Positions 25,834-32,808 of a stretch of DNA of 42,720 nt are shown one piece after another. Positions within the stretch are counted from its first letter, which is position 1. Each line of letters begins with the position of its first letter. Below the pieces are notes generated by a model. That model did not search any database. It was not told the origin of the DNA and was given only the letters and a program-made list of their open reading frames with translations. A program made the position numbers and the translations under genes. The stretch lies in NCBI GenBank assembly GCA_963575675.1, contig CAUYUA010000205.1:1-42720 (forward strand). The letters run 5' to 3'. This DNA is from CAUYUA01 sp963575675. GTDB taxonomy: Bacteria; Pseudomonadota; Alphaproteobacteria; Azospirillales; Azospirillaceae.

Positions 25834-26130
25834 ATGGCTCGTCGGTGCTCCGTGACCGGCAAAGGGACGCAGTTCGGCAACAACGTTAGTCACGCCAACA
25901 ACAAGACCCGTCGCCGCTTTCAACCTAATCTTCAGGAAACCTCTCTATTGAGCGACGCTCTTGGCCGAGCGGTGCGCCTGAAGGTTTCTACAAACGCCAT
26001 TCGCTCCATCGAGCATCAAGGTGGTTTGGACGTCTTTTTGTCGTCCGCAAAGGATTGTGTGTTGTCTCCCAAAGCTCGGCGTTTAAAGCGCCAAATCGCC
26101 AAGGCTCAAGAGCGGATCGCTGCAAAATAA
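25834..26130 (+). CDS. rpmB: 50S ribosomal protein L28
   Basis: 98 residues, the usual alphaproteobacterial length. Conserved segments ARRCSVTGKG, GNNVSHANNKTRRRF, PNLQ and the lysine/arginine-rich C-terminus are intact. Only the zinc-independent form is encoded, since the first cysteine is not part of a CxxC pair. AGGGAA lies 9 nt before the ATG. It is flanked by the phasin and CorA-like genes on the same strand; rpmG does not follow. Confidence 0.96.
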   Translation: MARRCSVTGKGTQFGNNVSHANNKTRRRFQPNLQETSLLSDALGRAVRLKVSTNAIRSIEHQGGLDVFLSSAKDCVLSPKARRLKRQIAKAQERIAAK

Positions 26131-26200
26131 GCCTCCGATTCAGAGTGCGCAAGGCCTCGACAAGTCGAAGTTTTAGAGGCCAACGGGGTGGATGTTCGGC

Positions 26201-26226
26201 GCGGCTTTAGGTGTGACTAAAGCCGC
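26201..26226 (+). promoter_or_regulatory. Perfect hairpin in the leader of the CorA-like gene
   Basis: GCGGCTTTAG and CTAAAGCCGC form a perfect 10-bp stem with the loop GTGTGA. It lies 71 nt after the rpmB stop and 18 nt before the GGGGAG ribosome-binding site. There is no T tract, so it is either an end for rpmB processing or a translation-control element for the transporter. Confidence 0.5.
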
Positions 26227-26259
26227 TGGCCCCTGTCTTTGTCGGGGAGATTTTTGGAC

Positions 26260-27894
26260 GTGGATGCTTCAACTCCTACGATTCCCCCCACGATTGCGCG
26301 CCATTTTCGAGAAATATTATTGTGGCCGCTCCAACTGCAACCGTTGGAAGATCGCCATCAAATCCAGCGCCACTGGGAGCAGCTCGACGCAGCCGATAGC
26401 CCGTGGGTTGAGATTCAAGACGACTTCGCCGATCCAGACCACTTTAAGGCGCGACGCTACAGCGAGTTTGTCGCATTTCTTCCTGCTGTTCAGCGTTTTC
26501 TTTATGGAGAAGGCCGCGACGGTCAACATTGTCCCTCTCCGATTCGCGTCTATGGTCGTTCAGACATCGCCGCCGTGCGCTTGGTTTTCAAAGACAACAC
26601 CAACATAGCGCCGGTTACGCTGAATATCGCCCACATTAAGCTTTATTTCTTTTATGACGTCGATGTGGTTATTCTCGTCATTGAGACGTTTGCCGATGAT
26701 CTGCCTCTGAATGTGGTTCAAGAGATTCTATATCGATTTGGGCGCTCTTACCCTTCGAGCTGGGACCAACAAGGCCAAGGCGATCATTGTTTGGCGCGCG
26801 TCGAGTGGCTTTCAACCGAAGGCGTCCCTCTGGCGACATCCGACTACGAAAACCGCGAGAAATTTCTCACCTTCGTATGCCGACAAAAAGCCGCCCCGAT
26901 CTCCGCAGATTGGGAGTTCCTCCTTGCGCCGATGGTGTTGGACGCCTCAGAACAAGCGGGCGTGCTGCGTTATCGTCAATTGGAATATAACCGCACTCCC
27001 CTTATGGCTTATCTGGCCGTCGATAACCCGCAGAGTCTGTCTCGCGCCGATTTTGTGCGGTTGTGTTGGTCGACACGGGCGGATGAGCAGCGAAATCGTC
27101 TTCCTTTTTCCGAACGCTTCTTGGAGCATTTCGAAGACGAATTTTGTTATGATCGCTATTGGGGCGTTAAGCACCCTTTTGCCGCGAACACACGTTTTCT
27201 GTGTTCGGGACATGCTTTTGTAATGGTGGGAGAAGCCAATCATCCTTTCTTCACAGATAACGAACACGGTCTGTTGGGACAATTCCGACGGCAGTATTTT
27301 CTTGTTGGTTTGATTGCCCATTTTCACAAAGCTGCGCTTTTGATGTTTGGAGATCGATTGGCGGGAGCCGTTAATCGTTTGGATATTCGTGACGCAGAAA
27401 ACGTCAAGCGGTTTAAACGCACAACGCGCCAACTTTTTGAAATTTTTTTGCGCTTTACGCATCGTTACTGGTTTCATGAGGTTTCTACGCAGTCCGACGC
27501 GCGGGCGCTGTTTGATATGTATCATAAACATCACAATACTCATGTCCTGTACGATGACATCAGCACCGAAGTCCAGGATATGGCTCAATATATAGACAGT
27601 GATGGGTTGCGACGTCAGGCGAACACGGTTGTGCGTCTAACGGTGGTGACGACTTTTGGTTTGATTGGCACCGCCACAGGCGGGTTTCTGGGCATGAATT
27701 TGATTTCGGCGGCAGACGACCCCCTTTATATGAAGGTGCTCTATTTTTTGTTGGCTTTTGCGCCGACATACGCCATAACAATTTATACGGTCATGATTTC
27801 CAAGCGTCTCTCCGATTTGTTGGAAGCTCTTTCGGATGAGCGTTTTTCTTTGAAAGAGAAAGTAAAAATGATGGGACGCGCTTGGTTTTCGTGA
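26260..27894 (+). CDS. CorA-like magnesium/divalent metal transporter
   Basis: 544 residues from the GTG at 26260, which has GGGGAG 10 nt upstream; TTG at 26254 or 26239 are alternatives. A long N-terminal cytoplasmic domain is followed by two C-terminal transmembrane segments. The first ends in GFLGMNLI, containing the GMN filter of the CorA family, and the second (VLYFLLAFAPTYAITIYTV) ends before a basic tail. The long coiled linker TRQLFEIFLRFTHRYWFHEV and QDMAQYID fits the family stalk helix. It is larger than typical CorA (about 320-370), so it belongs to a long, divergent branch whose ion may differ. Palindrome B6 follows 20 nt after the stop. Confidence 0.75.
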   Translation: MDASTPTIPPTIARHFREILLWPLQLQPLEDRHQIQRHWEQLDAADSPWVEIQDDFADPDHFKARRYSEFVAFLPAVQRFLYGEGRDGQHCPSPIRVYGRSDIAAVRLVFKDNTNIAPVTLNIAHIKLYFFYDVDVVILVIETFADDLPLNVVQEILYRFGRSYPSSWDQQGQGDHCLARVEWLSTEGVPLATSDYENREKFLTFVCRQKAAPISADWEFLLAPMVLDASEQAGVLRYRQLEYNRTPLMAYLAVDNPQSLSRADFVRLCWSTRADEQRNRLPFSERFLEHFEDEFCYDRYWGVKHPFAANTRFLCSGHAFVMVGEANHPFFTDNEHGLLGQFRRQYFLVGLIAHFHKAALLMFGDRLAGAVNRLDIRDAENVKRFKRTTRQLFEIFLRFTHRYWFHEVSTQSDARALFDMYHKHHNTHVLYDDISTEVQDMAQYIDSDGLRRQANTVVRLTVVTTFGLIGTATGGFLGMNLISAADDPLYMKVLYFLLAFAPTYAITIYTVMISKRLSDLLEALSDERFSLKEKVKMMGRAWFS

Positions 27895-27913
27895 CGAGGC
27901 GTTTTCAAAAAAA

Positions 27914-28002
27914 CAATAAACCAACGGGTCCAGGGACTGTGTTCCTGGTCGTGGGGGATTATAAGGGGGGGCCCGATGGCCCCTCTTATTCGCCGTAAGG
28001 CG
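27914..28002. repeat. Family B half-palindrome B6 with G-run hairpin module
   Basis: AATAAACCAACGGGTCCAGG and ACTGTGTTCCTGGTC are the left arm and core of family B. The right arm is missing and is replaced by GATTATAAGGGGGGGCCC, CCCCTCTTATTC and a CGCC/GGCG mini-hairpin. The same order of parts recurs, inverted, at 32690-32795. Confidence 0.75.
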
Positions 28003-28087
28003 AACATGTTGCCGCTTGCGCGAATCTTGCCTTGTGGCAAAGAGGGCGTCGCTTCCTTCCTTCCTCCCCCTCCCTCCCTTTTCTTTC

Positions 28088-28289
28088 TATACTCTGCTTA
28101 CTTGAGAGTGCGAAAATCGTGCGGTCTCCCTGAATCGTGTGGTCTCCCTGAATTGAAATGGCCCTCACACTTCTGGTTGTCACAAACTCCAAGTCATGGT
28201 TTCCAAAGGCCTCCCGGCCTTTGGTGGGTCGAGGGCGAAGCCCCGATTCCTTGCTGGTTTTTTTCGGATTCTCAATCGGACAGAGTATA
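28088..28289 (+). mobile_element. Family A MITE, copy R4 (interrupted at its right edge by IS630)
   Basis: About 202 bp. Left end TATACTCTGCTTACTTGAGA, right end CTCAATCGGACAGAGTATA; the centre matches R2. A 17-bp local duplication (GTGTGGTCTCCCTGAAT type) occurs near 28118-28153. The IS630 element begins 4 nt beyond its right end. It lies between the CorA-like and CheW-like genes, which converge. Confidence 0.85.
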
Positions 28290-28381
28290 TAATACCAAGT
28301 CTCGTAAACGGGGACTCATATTTTTCTCTTGCAAATACGGATATAAGACGATTCACTTGTGACAAACGATGGAGGTTTGTC

Positions 28382-28894
28382 ATGAGTGCAGCAATTAAAC
28401 TTCGGAGCGATTTCTCAGGCGATGAACTTCGTAGATTTGCAAAAACATCGAAATGTCCGGCGCAGGTTCGGCGGCTTTTGACATTGGCGCACCTATATGA
28501 CGGAAAAACGCGAAGTGAAGCCGCACAACTCAGTGGTGTCGGGTTGCAAACAATTCGGGATTGGGTTATTGTATTCAACAAGAAAGGCCCAGATGGGCTA
28601 CTAGAAAGAAAAGCTCTAGGCAGAACATCTATTTTAAATGACGATCAAAGACAGAAATTATCTGAAATTGTTGAACGAGGACCATCTGCGGAGATTGATG
28701 GTCTCGTTCGTTGGAGGCTTCTCGATTTGGTGAAAGGGCTTTTTGACACATATCGCATACCCATCAGCAAACAGACTCGGAGTCGAAAATTTCGTACTAT
28801 GAAATTCAGAAAATTATCAACACGTCCCCGCCATTGGTCTCAAGCACCGGACACCATTGAAAATTTTAAAAAAACTTCCCAAACGAAATTATGA
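28382..28894 (+). CDS. IS630 transposase OrfA (helix-turn-helix part)
   Basis: 170 residues from the ATG at 28382 with GGAGG 8 nt upstream. The frame extends upstream through MITE R4, but that part is not element sequence. It contains the helix-turn-helix segment RRLLTLAHLYDGKTRSEAAQ-like, with GVGLQTIRDWVIVFNKKG, and a second winged-helix part with SEIVERGPSA and LVRWRLLDLV. The tail TRPRHWSQAPDTIENFKK is followed by the slippery A-run at 28868-28874, where a -1 shift joins it to OrfB. Without the shift it ends TSQTKL. Confidence 0.88.
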   Translation: MSAAIKLRSDFSGDELRRFAKTSKCPAQVRRLLTLAHLYDGKTRSEAAQLSGVGLQTIRDWVIVFNKKGPDGLLERKALGRTSILNDDQRQKLSEIVERGPSAEIDGLVRWRLLDLVKGLFDTYRIPISKQTRSRKFRTMKFRKLSTRPRHWSQAPDTIENFKKTSQTKL

Positions 28895-29442
28895 AGATCA
28901 AAGAAACACTTTCACATGAAAAAGTAATAGAGCTGTGGTGGCAAGATGAGGCTCGCGTCGGCCAAAAAACCAAAACAACAAGACGTTGGGCAAAACGAGG
29001 TTCCCGTCCTATGTCTCCCAAAGACCAAAGAACGCGTTCTGTTTGGTTATTTGGTGCAATTTGTCCTGCTTTAGGTAAAGCCGCAGGCTTAATTCTGCCT
29101 AAATGCAACAGTGCCGCTATGATCTTACATCTACGCGAAATATCCCGAAATGTTGCTTCCAATGCACACGCAATAGTTCTGCTTGATCAAGCCGGATGGC
29201 ATACATCAAAACGACTAAAAGTACCTGATAATATAACGCTACTTCCGTTGCCTCCAAAATGCCCAGAACTCAATCCTGTTGAAAATATCTGGCAATATCT
29301 CCGTGAAAACTGGCTATCAGATATTATCTTTAAAACTTATAATCACATTGTTGAACGCTGTTGCTTCGCTTGGAATAACCTGGTGAAACGCCCTTGGAAA
29401 ATTATGTCTATTGGTATCAGAAAGTGGGCCTATGGGTTGTAG
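28891..29442 (+). CDS. IS630 transposase OrfB (DDE catalytic part)
   Basis: 183 residues as an independent frame; the frameshifted product continues KKNFPNEIM into it. The DDE residues are visible: D in WWQDEARVG, D in VLLDQAGWH and E in PELNPVENIWQYLRENW, with the conserved LPPKCPELNPVE context. The catalytic half is complete. The independent ATG at 28891 overlaps the end of OrfA. Confidence 0.9.
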   Translation: MKIKETLSHEKVIELWWQDEARVGQKTKTTRRWAKRGSRPMSPKDQRTRSVWLFGAICPALGKAAGLILPKCNSAAMILHLREISRNVASNAHAIVLLDQAGWHTSKRLKVPDNITLLPLPPKCPELNPVENIWQYLRENWLSDIIFKTYNHIVERCCFAWNNLVKRPWKIMSIGIRKWAYGL

Positions 29443-31024
29443 TCATTGGGACTTGGTATAACTCCCCCTGAAACTCCTCCTGACCAGGAACGCAGTCCCT
29501 GGATTCGTTTAATTCTCCGGAGAACCACCCAATCAGAGACCGTCGTAAAGCTCGCCGAAAGATCCACGGCAACCCCGCCGATGTCAGCTCGGTTCGCAAA
29601 CGCAGCGTCCAAAAGCCGTTTTCCCAACGCACCGCGTCAAACAACGCCGCAGGAACCGGCGGAAGCGCCGGAGGCGTTCGCCAGCCACGCACGATAACGT
29701 CACCCTCTTCCAACGGCGCGTCGTCGCACAAGAGTTCATCTGTTTCCTCGTTCGCATGCGCCACCCATAGCGCAACGCGCTGATGATCCGCCAAACGGAG
29801 TCGCACCAAAAAGCCTGTTTGGATTTTTTCATCACGATCATTCGCGCCAAGCAAGCGACTGACGTCAAAAACAGGCGTTGCATTCGCCGGAATATTCCGA
29901 TAGCTCGGCTTTGGAGCCGCGTTTTGTGCAATGTCGATAATTTCTTGCGTTTGGTCTGTGTCTTCCAGCGCTTCAATCAGCGCCAAAGGAACACTCCATG
30001 CAAACTCGGCGCTGGTCAAACGCAACCCGGTCAATGTTTGGTCTGCGCTTTTTCCTCCGATCAAACCGACAATATCAAGCGCGCCATTTTCATCGAGGCT
30101 CGGCGTTTTCTTCCCGTCTTGATCCTCGCGAAGTGTTGGGGAAGCGATAAGATCGGCAAAGTCGTAAACTGGGAAGGCCGTTTGTCCGTCGTCCAAAACA
30201 AATCGCGTTTCACGAGAAAGCGGTTGTCGAAGTCGATGGATATAATGCGCGGGACAGTGATGCAACTTCAAAACACGATGAACAAGCAAACCAACAACCT
30301 CTGTGACGCCGTTGCGACCCAAAATGACCCAGGGCTCTTCGACCGCATCAAACGCAGATGGCGATCCAACTTGCTTCGCGGCGCTCCGTAGAGAAGCATT
30401 CAAGGAGTGCGCCGGGATCAAACGCCCATTGACGCGAATCAATGGCGGCAACAGAGATGAAACCTCGAAATTCATCGAGGAAGAACTCACTTCGGTAAAA
30501 TCGGCCGAGACGACGCCAAGAACTTCCGTCAGAAAAAGCCCGATCACGCCATGTCCGGTTTCGACGCACAGCAAGGGAATTGTCGGCGGCGTCGAAAGAG
30601 ACAACGGCGCGGAAACGCATTTTGTAAATCGATATGATGAGGCAAATAACCACGGAGCAACGCACTCCGGCGATAACAACAAAGGAACCGTCGCATCCGA
30701 AGCGCACGGAGAACCATCGCCTTCGATGAACCCCAGAGTTCTGGACACACGCAAAGCAACCAGACAATCCAACGAATCAGGCGGTCCGATCACCACCCAC
30801 CGCTCGTTGACTTCTTCATTCCGAGATTTATCGCAAAGCGGCATCGCAGGGACAGCAGAGAACGTCGGCGACACGACGACAATTGGACGACCATCAAAGA
30901 CAGCCACTCCCTCGACGGAAGAAGGAGAAAACGGTAAGGGAGTAATAGCGCTAGGATAAAGAACGCGGCGCACCCATGCGCGAGGTAAAGCCGCCGTCAC
31001 TTTATCAATAACGATCATAAGCAT
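29417..31024 (-). CDS. Protein with repeated CheW-like segments; 3' end altered by insertions
   Basis: 535 residues. At least two, probably three, segments resemble CheW-like domains: VFDGRPIVVVSP / LVALRVSRTLGFIEG near residues 43-100, RVNGRLIPAHSLN / EVVGLLVHRVLKL near 200-250, and PVFDVSRLLG / FLVRLRLADHQRVALWV near 390-425. CheW domains bind the chemotaxis kinase CheA and receptors, so a scaffold role is likely but uncertain, because sequence similarity is weak. The C-terminal 30 residues are translated from palindrome B7 and then from the right end of IS630 (last 13 codons and the stop). The original end of the protein is lost or was earlier formed by the MITE. No ribosome-binding site precedes the ATG; it overlaps a 100-residue frame upstream. 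Confidence 0.6.
   Translation of the reverse strand: MLMIVIDKVTAALPRAWVRRVLYPSAITPLPFSPSSVEGVAVFDGRPIVVVSPTFSAVPAMPLCDKSRNEEVNERWVVIGPPDSLDCLVALRVSRTLGFIEGDGSPCASDATVPLLLSPECVAPWLFASSYRFTKCVSAPLSLSTPPTIPLLCVETGHGVIGLFLTEVLGVVSADFTEVSSSSMNFEVSSLLPPLIRVNGRLIPAHSLNASLRSAAKQVGSPSAFDAVEEPWVILGRNGVTEVVGLLVHRVLKLHHCPAHYIHRLRQPLSRETRFVLDDGQTAFPVYDFADLIASPTLREDQDGKKTPSLDENGALDIVGLIGGKSADQTLTGLRLTSAEFAWSVPLALIEALEDTDQTQEIIDIAQNAAPKPSYRNIPANATPVFDVSRLLGANDRDEKIQTGFLVRLRLADHQRVALWVAHANEETDELLCDDAPLEEGDVIVRGWRTPPALPPVPAALFDAVRWENGFWTLRLRTELTSAGLPWIFRRALRRSLIGWFSGELNESRDCVPGQEEFQGELYQVPMTTTHRPTF
29481..29516. repeat. Family B half-palindrome B7 inside a coding frame
   Basis: TGACCAGGAACGCAGTCCCTGG then ATTCGTTTAATT is the core and one arm of family B, in the same form as B9. 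It is translated as LNESRDCVPGQ in the CheW-like gene. Confidence 0.7.
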
Positions 31025-31317
31025 GGCGCGTCGCCGATGTTCAAAACCACAGCGCCCAAAACCACAGCGCCCAAAACCACAACATCCGAGACCACAACAT
31101 CCGAGACCACAACGCCATTGAATTTCAAAACGCGATAAGCTCCGTTCACTCGAAAGTCCGAGAAAATATGGTGTAACTTTTTAGGTTTTCGGCTCGACGG
31201 AAGGTATAGAAAGTTCTGAATGGCGAAGTGCGGTTTTTGCGCGTCGTTTTGTCGCGTAAAATCGCTTGGCGGACTTTGACCTTGATGGGCTAACTCACCG
31301 GAAACCGTTGGAAACAT
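31015..31317 (-). CDS. Small hypothetical protein with valine-rich repeat
   Basis: 100 residues. GGAGAA stands 7 nt before the ATG at 31317 and the stop overlaps the start of the CheW-like gene by 10 nt, so the two could be translated together. The last 35 residues include VVVSD and VVLGA blocks made by five 15-bp tandem DNA units. The N-terminal 65 residues show no known domain or signal peptide. The overlap and the ribosome-binding site support it; the low complexity argues against. Confidence 0.4.
   Translation of the reverse strand: MFPTVSGELAHQGQSPPSDFTRQNDAQKPHFAIQNFLYLPSSRKPKKLHHIFSDFRVNGAYRVLKFNGVVVSDVVVSDVVVLGAVVLGAVVLNIGDAPCL
31042..31116. repeat. 15-bp tandem repeat, five degenerate units
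   Basis: Units CAAAACCACAGCGCC (twice), CAAAACCACAACATC, CGAGACCACAACATC and CGAGACCACAACGCC follow one another without gaps. The period is a multiple of three, so expansion keeps the overlapping small frame open. Confidence 0.85.
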
Positions 31318-31417
31318 AGACGTATTCTCCGGACAGGCTTTTCGAAGCTTACGACGGATCGGAGACGATTTCGATGTAAATGTTTGTCTTGCTCAAAAGC
31401 GGAAAGGATAGAGCAGA

Positions 31418-31873
31418 ATGCGCGTAAAGAATCTCAATTGGAGCCGCATGACGAAGTCTAAATTTATACGATTCGGCATGGTCGGCGTGGTCGGCCTTGT
31501 TGTAGATAGCTGCGCGCTGATCCTGACAATCTCTGTTTTTGGGTTGGATCCATACACGGGCCGACTCGCATCTTTTATGGTCGCCGTTACGACGACATGG
31601 TTTTTGAATCGTCTGTTTACGTTTTGCAAAGACTATGAAACCCCTATTTACCGTCAATGGGGAATGTTTGTGGCGGCCAACAGTCTGGGAGGCGTCATAA
31701 ATTACAGTGTTTATGCGGCGTTGGTGACGTCATGGCCCTTGGTGGCGAGTGCGCCGTATCTGGGGGTGGCGGCTGGTTCGCTTTCAGGATTGATTTTTAA
31801 TTACACTGCGTCCAAAAAATTTGTGTTTCGGAGATTAAACGGGTCCAGGAACACAATCCCTGGACCCGTTTGA
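31418..31873 (+). CDS. GtrA-family membrane protein
   Basis: 151 residues with four transmembrane helices: FIRFGMVGVVGLVVDSCALIL, ASFMVAVTTTWFLNRLFTF, FVAANSLGGVINYSVYAAL and YLGVAAGSLSGLIFNYTASKKFVF. The closing motif NYTASKKFVFR is the GtrA signature. The family helps move polyprenyl-linked sugars across the membrane for glycan decoration. AAAGGA lies 10 nt before the ATG. The last 12 residues and the stop come from palindrome B8, so the natural end was near VFRRL. The cobO gene follows by 41 nt. Confidence 0.85.
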   Translation: MRVKNLNWSRMTKSKFIRFGMVGVVGLVVDSCALILTISVFGLDPYTGRLASFMVAVTTTWFLNRLFTFCKDYETPIYRQWGMFVAANSLGGVINYSVYAALVTSWPLVASAPYLGVAAGSLSGLIFNYTASKKFVFRRLNGSRNTIPGPV

Positions 31874-31878
31874 TTTTT
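31834..31878 (+). terminator. Family B palindrome, copy B8 (overlaps the gtrA stop)
   Basis: AAACGGGTCCAGG pairs perfectly with CCTGGACCCGTTT around the loop AACACAATC and is followed by TGATTTTT, which holds the GtrA stop codon (31871-31873). It is a textbook intrinsic terminator, yet cobO starts 36 nt downstream. Confidence 0.85.
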
Positions 31879-31914
31879 GTGCGCATTGAATCGACGTGGG
31901 GGTTGGAGAAAAAA

Positions 31915-32529
31915 ATGGAACAGAGCGAATCAGATATTGACGTGCGTCACGCCGAGAAAATGGCTGTTCGAAAAATTGCGCGCGACCAAATATTATCCGA
32001 AAAAATCATCGAAAAAGGACTGTTGATTGTTCACACCGGCGCAGGAAAAGGAAAGTCAACGGCCGCATTCGGCATGATGATGCGCGCAATCGGTCATGGA
32101 TTCCGTGTCGCCATGGTTCAATTCGTCAAAGGACAACGCGATAGCGGCGAACGCAGCGTTTTAGATAAATTTCCGGACCTCGTAGACGTTCTTGCAATTG
32201 GCGAGGGATTCACATGGGAAACTCAAGATCGTCAACGTGATATTGCTTCCGCACGCGCCGGATGGAAGAAAACACAAGAAATTCTAGCCGACGCATCTTA
32301 TCGTTTGGTTGTTCTTGATGAACTGAATATCGTTCTGCGATATGGCTATTTGCCGATCCAAGAGATTCTGGAAGGGTTGTCATGTCGGGCGCCTCATTGT
32401 CATGTTGTCGTCACAGGGCGAAACGCTTTGCCGGAGCTAATCGCCGCCGCGGATCTCGTTACGGAAATGACGCTAATCAAACACCCGTTTCGCTCCGGAG
32501 TGAAAGCGCAACCCGGCGTTGATTTCTGA
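31915..32529 (+). CDS. cobO: Cob(I)alamin adenosyltransferase (CobO/BtuR type)
   Basis: Transfers the adenosyl group of ATP to corrinoid, making adenosylcobalamin. 204 residues from the ATG at 31915, which has GGAG upstream; the frame opens earlier inside B8 but that part is non-coding. The P-loop TGAGKGKST is at 41-49, the LVVLDELNIVLRYGYL Walker-B segment follows, and VVTGRNALPELIAAADLVTEM closes the fold, all as in CobO/CobA. The C-terminus HPFRSGVKAQPGVDF is the family ending. No other cobalamin gene is nearby, so it may serve salvage. Confidence 0.93.
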   Translation: MEQSESDIDVRHAEKMAVRKIARDQILSEKIIEKGLLIVHTGAGKGKSTAAFGMMMRAIGHGFRVAMVQFVKGQRDSGERSVLDKFPDLVDVLAIGEGFTWETQDRQRDIASARAGWKKTQEILADASYRLVVLDELNIVLRYGYLPIQEILEGLSCRAPHCHVVVTGRNALPELIAAADLVTEMTLIKHPFRSGVKAQPGVDF

Positions 32530-32560
32530 TGTCTCCGTATCGACACGCGACAAAGAAGAT

Positions 32561-32741
32561 TATAAAAGGGCCTCGATCGCTCTCTTTATTCGCGAAGCGA
32601 TCTTCCTCTGGAGTTATTTGTCTTTATTGTTCGCTTTTGCAGAGGGGCGCGTCGGGCCGACGGTAGAACGATGCGCATAAAAAATTCCAGAGGAAGATCG
32701 CTTCGCGAATAAGGGGGGCTGTCGAGCCCCCCCCCTTATGA
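32561..32741. repeat. Long inverted repeat with G-run hairpins
   Basis: A 27-bp perfect inverted repeat (32586-32612 and 32686-32712; ends TTATTCGCGAAGCG on one side) has a 73-bp spacer. Outside it, GATTATAA on the left and TTATGATC on the right extend the pairing, and a GGGGGG/CCCCCC hairpin adds to the right arm. It sits after cobO, directly next to palindrome B9. Confidence 0.85.
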
Positions 32742-32795
32742 TCCCCCCTCGACCAGGAACACAGTCCCTGGACCCGTTTAATTCCAATTCGCTTC
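32742..32795. terminator. Family B half-palindrome B9 (dapA terminator region)
   Basis: GACCAGGAACACAGTCCCTGG then ACCCGTTTAATTCC lies 14 nt after the dapA stop. As in B6 the second outer arm is missing and the G-run module of the long inverted repeat takes its place. Confidence 0.8.
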
Positions 32796-32808
32796 CTATA
32801 TGGAGCTT

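Larger units (their letters stand above)
28293..29458 (+). mobile_element. IS630-family insertion sequence
   Basis: 1166 bp. Both ends read TACCAAGTC inwards (left 28293, right complement ending 29458), and the inner bases match imperfectly. TA dinucleotides at both ends are the usual IS630 target duplication. It encodes OrfA and OrfB joined by a -1 frameshift. It is complete by inspection and may be active. Its right end reaches into the CheW-like gene. Confidence 0.9.

Noticed and set aside
31042..31116. 15-bp units considered as a CRISPR array
   Set aside because: Units are contiguous with no spacers, so it is a tandem repeat, not CRISPR. No other CRISPR-like array or cas gene was seen.
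31139..31165. CTCCGTTCACTCGAAAGTCCGAGAA as a family A terminus
   Set aside because: It resembles one end of the MITE but no other part of the element is present; too short to claim.
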